6,578 bases of DNA from JBLIOB01 sp047639575 (lineage in GTDB: Bacteria; Bacteroidota; Bacteroidia; Flavobacteriales_D; Parvicellaceae): contig JBLIOB010000244.1 in NCBI GenBank assembly GCA_047639575.1, forward strand, positions 1-6,578. The letters run 5' to 3'. Position numbers and translations under genes: made by a program. Positions 5,803-6,578 of this stretch are shown in pieces. Below the pieces are notes generated by a model, which ran no database searches, was not told the origin of the DNA, and saw only the letters and a program-made list of their open reading frames with translations. Numbering within the stretch: the stretch's first letter is position 1; each line of letters begins with the position of its first letter.

Positions 5803-5846
5803 CCAAAGTTTTGAGGTATACTTAGTTATAATCAAAATCAAAGGAA

Positions 5847-6032
5847 ATGAAAACGAGTAATGGAACAAGAATTTTTAAAGTAGTTATGGGAATCCTCATT
5901 ATTGCGTTTGTTCTCTTATTAACAATTAAATATATAAAAGTAATACCCCCTGTTATTAAGGTATTAGCGCTCATAGTAAATGCAGCAGTGATTTACCTTA
6001 GCTATACAGGATTAATAAAACAAAAAAAATGA
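5847..6032 (+). CDS. Small two-helix membrane protein coupled to the SPFH gene
   Basis: A 61-residue protein with two likely membrane helices, about residues 10-29 (FKVVMGILIIAFVLLLTIKY) and 33-55 (IPPVIKVLALIVNAAVIYLSYTG), a short KVIPP turn between them and a basic C-terminus (KQKK). The Lys-rich ends suggest both termini face the cytoplasm. I do not recognise a family. Its TGA overlaps the ATG of the prohibitin-like gene as ATGA, so the two are cotranscribed and probably translationally coupled. In other bacteria SPFH proteins are commonly encoded next to a membrane partner of the NfeD type; this protein is too short to carry the NfeD soluble domain, so any partnership is inferred from gene order alone. 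AAGGAA directly before the ATG is too close to act as a normal ribosome binding site. Confidence 0.75.
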   Translation: MKTSNGTRIFKVVMGILIIAFVLLLTIKYIKVIPPVIKVLALIVNAAVIYLSYTGLIKQKK

Positions 6033-6578
6033 CAGAACAACAACAATTAGACCCAAAAAAAGTAGTTCGATTCGGGCTAATCGGTATTCTTATAGTAACA
6101 GCGGTAGTGCTTTTATTCATGTCTTGGCAGGACGTTGCTCCAGGTGAAGAAGGATTTGTATTTAGACCTTACTCAACTCCAGGGATAGACATTCATGAGG
6201 TTCCAAATTCAGAGGGAACATTTATTGTAGCGCCTTGGAATGAAATGATCACTTACAATATACTTCAACAAAGTAGATCATACGAATCTCAGGTAATGGA
6301 CAAAAACGGAACTGATATCGGTGTTGTAATTGCACTAAATTATCACGCAATCAAAGGAAGCACAGCAGCTTTACACTTAAAACATGGTATTGGATACGCA
6401 GAATCTTTTATTGACAAAAAAGCAAAAGGAGCGATTAAAGATGTTATTGGACGATACACTTATGTAGAAGCATATTCCACAAAACGAGAAATTTTAGAGC
6501 AGGAAATCGAGTCAATTTTAGAAAACGATTTTGATAGTAACTTCGTTTATCTTGACTTCGTGGAGATTGCTGATATTA
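6029..6578 (+). CDS. Prohibitin-like SPFH/Band 7 membrane protein (partial, runs off window)
   Basis: The first 183 residues of an open frame that continues past the window. Residues 14-32 (RFGLIGILIVTAVVLLFMS) form an N-terminal membrane anchor. An SPFH/Band 7 domain follows: APGEEGFVFRP (37-47), IVAPWNEMITYNILQQSRSYESQVMDKNGTDIGVVIALNYHAI (66-108), then HGIGYAESFIDKKAKGAIKDVIGRYTYVEAYSTKREILEQEIESIL (119-164), the typical prohibitin layout. Family members assemble into large rings at the membrane and act as scaffolds, often influencing membrane proteases such as FtsH; that role is family knowledge, not visible here. The usual C-terminal coiled coil would lie beyond the end. The ATG overlaps the TGA of the small membrane protein (ATGA). 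Confidence 0.88.
   Translation, partial: MTEQQQLDPKKVVRFGLIGILIVTAVVLLFMSWQDVAPGEEGFVFRPYSTPGIDIHEVPNSEGTFIVAPWNEMITYNILQQSRSYESQVMDKNGTDIGVVIALNYHAIKGSTAALHLKHGIGYAESFIDKKAKGAIKDVIGRYTYVEAYSTKREILEQEIESILENDFDSNFVYLDFVEIADI

Larger units (their letters stand above)
5324..5846. other. 523-base noncoding region with repeats, promoter, structured RNA and terminator
   Basis: No supported reading frame occurs on either strand. From left to right it holds a dyad AAATAC-CT-GTATTT (5360-5373), the first copy of a 12-base repeat AGTTCTGAAGTT (5392-5403), a tandem 18-base direct repeat (5432-5471), a small hairpin TAAGCG/CGCTTA (5484-5499), a perfect TAnnTTTG (5498-5505), the second 12-base copy (5516-5527), two foldable segments and an intrinsic terminator (5626-5662). 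The remainder (5663-5846) is AT-rich and contains the presumed promoter of the SPFH unit. Confidence 0.75.

Overview
The window looks like a chromosomal segment of a marine or freshwater member of the Bacteroidota, most likely a flavobacterium-like lineage (Flavobacteriales). The evidence is the AT-rich sequence, a type IX secretion (Por secretion tail) sorting domain, promoter-like TAnnTTTG elements instead of sigma70 hexamers, the near absence of Shine-Dalgarno sequences before start codons, and the families present. This assignment is an inference from sequence character; no database search was possible.

Layout, all genes on the + strand. (1) Positions 1-49 hold the probable last codons of an upstream gene. 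(2) 109-926 is a two-gene unit: a small three-helix membrane protein (DUF3817-like), overlapping by four bases a DinB/YfiT-like gene that is interrupted by an in-frame TAA at 696-698 and starts at TTG, so it is probably a fresh pseudogene. (3) 1118-1516 encodes a tiny secreted protein that is little more than a signal peptide plus a type IX sorting domain. (4) 1637-5323 is a probable operon: a STAS/SEC14-like small protein, a 712-residue penicillin-acylase-family Ntn hydrolase with no signal peptide, and a secreted TPR-like protein of unknown role starting four bases after the acylase. (5) 5324-5846 is a 523-base gap without a coding gene. It is not empty: it holds a tandem direct repeat, a perfect TAnnTTTG element, about 150 bases with nested complementary arms, and a strong intrinsic terminator. 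Together these look like a regulated small RNA gene. (6) 5847 to the window end is a two-gene unit: a 61-residue two-helix membrane protein overlapping by ATGA a prohibitin/SPFH-family membrane protein that runs off the window.

The best candidate for something undescribed is the putative structured RNA at about 5510-5662 with its upstream tandem-repeat operator. Secondary points of interest are the apparently cytoplasmic acylase placed in an operon with a secreted partner, the cargo-less type IX substrate, the small membrane protein coupled to the SPFH gene, and two promoter-like elements so close to start codons that the transcripts would be nearly leaderless. Nothing suggests a mobile element, CRISPR array, rRNA or intact tRNA.
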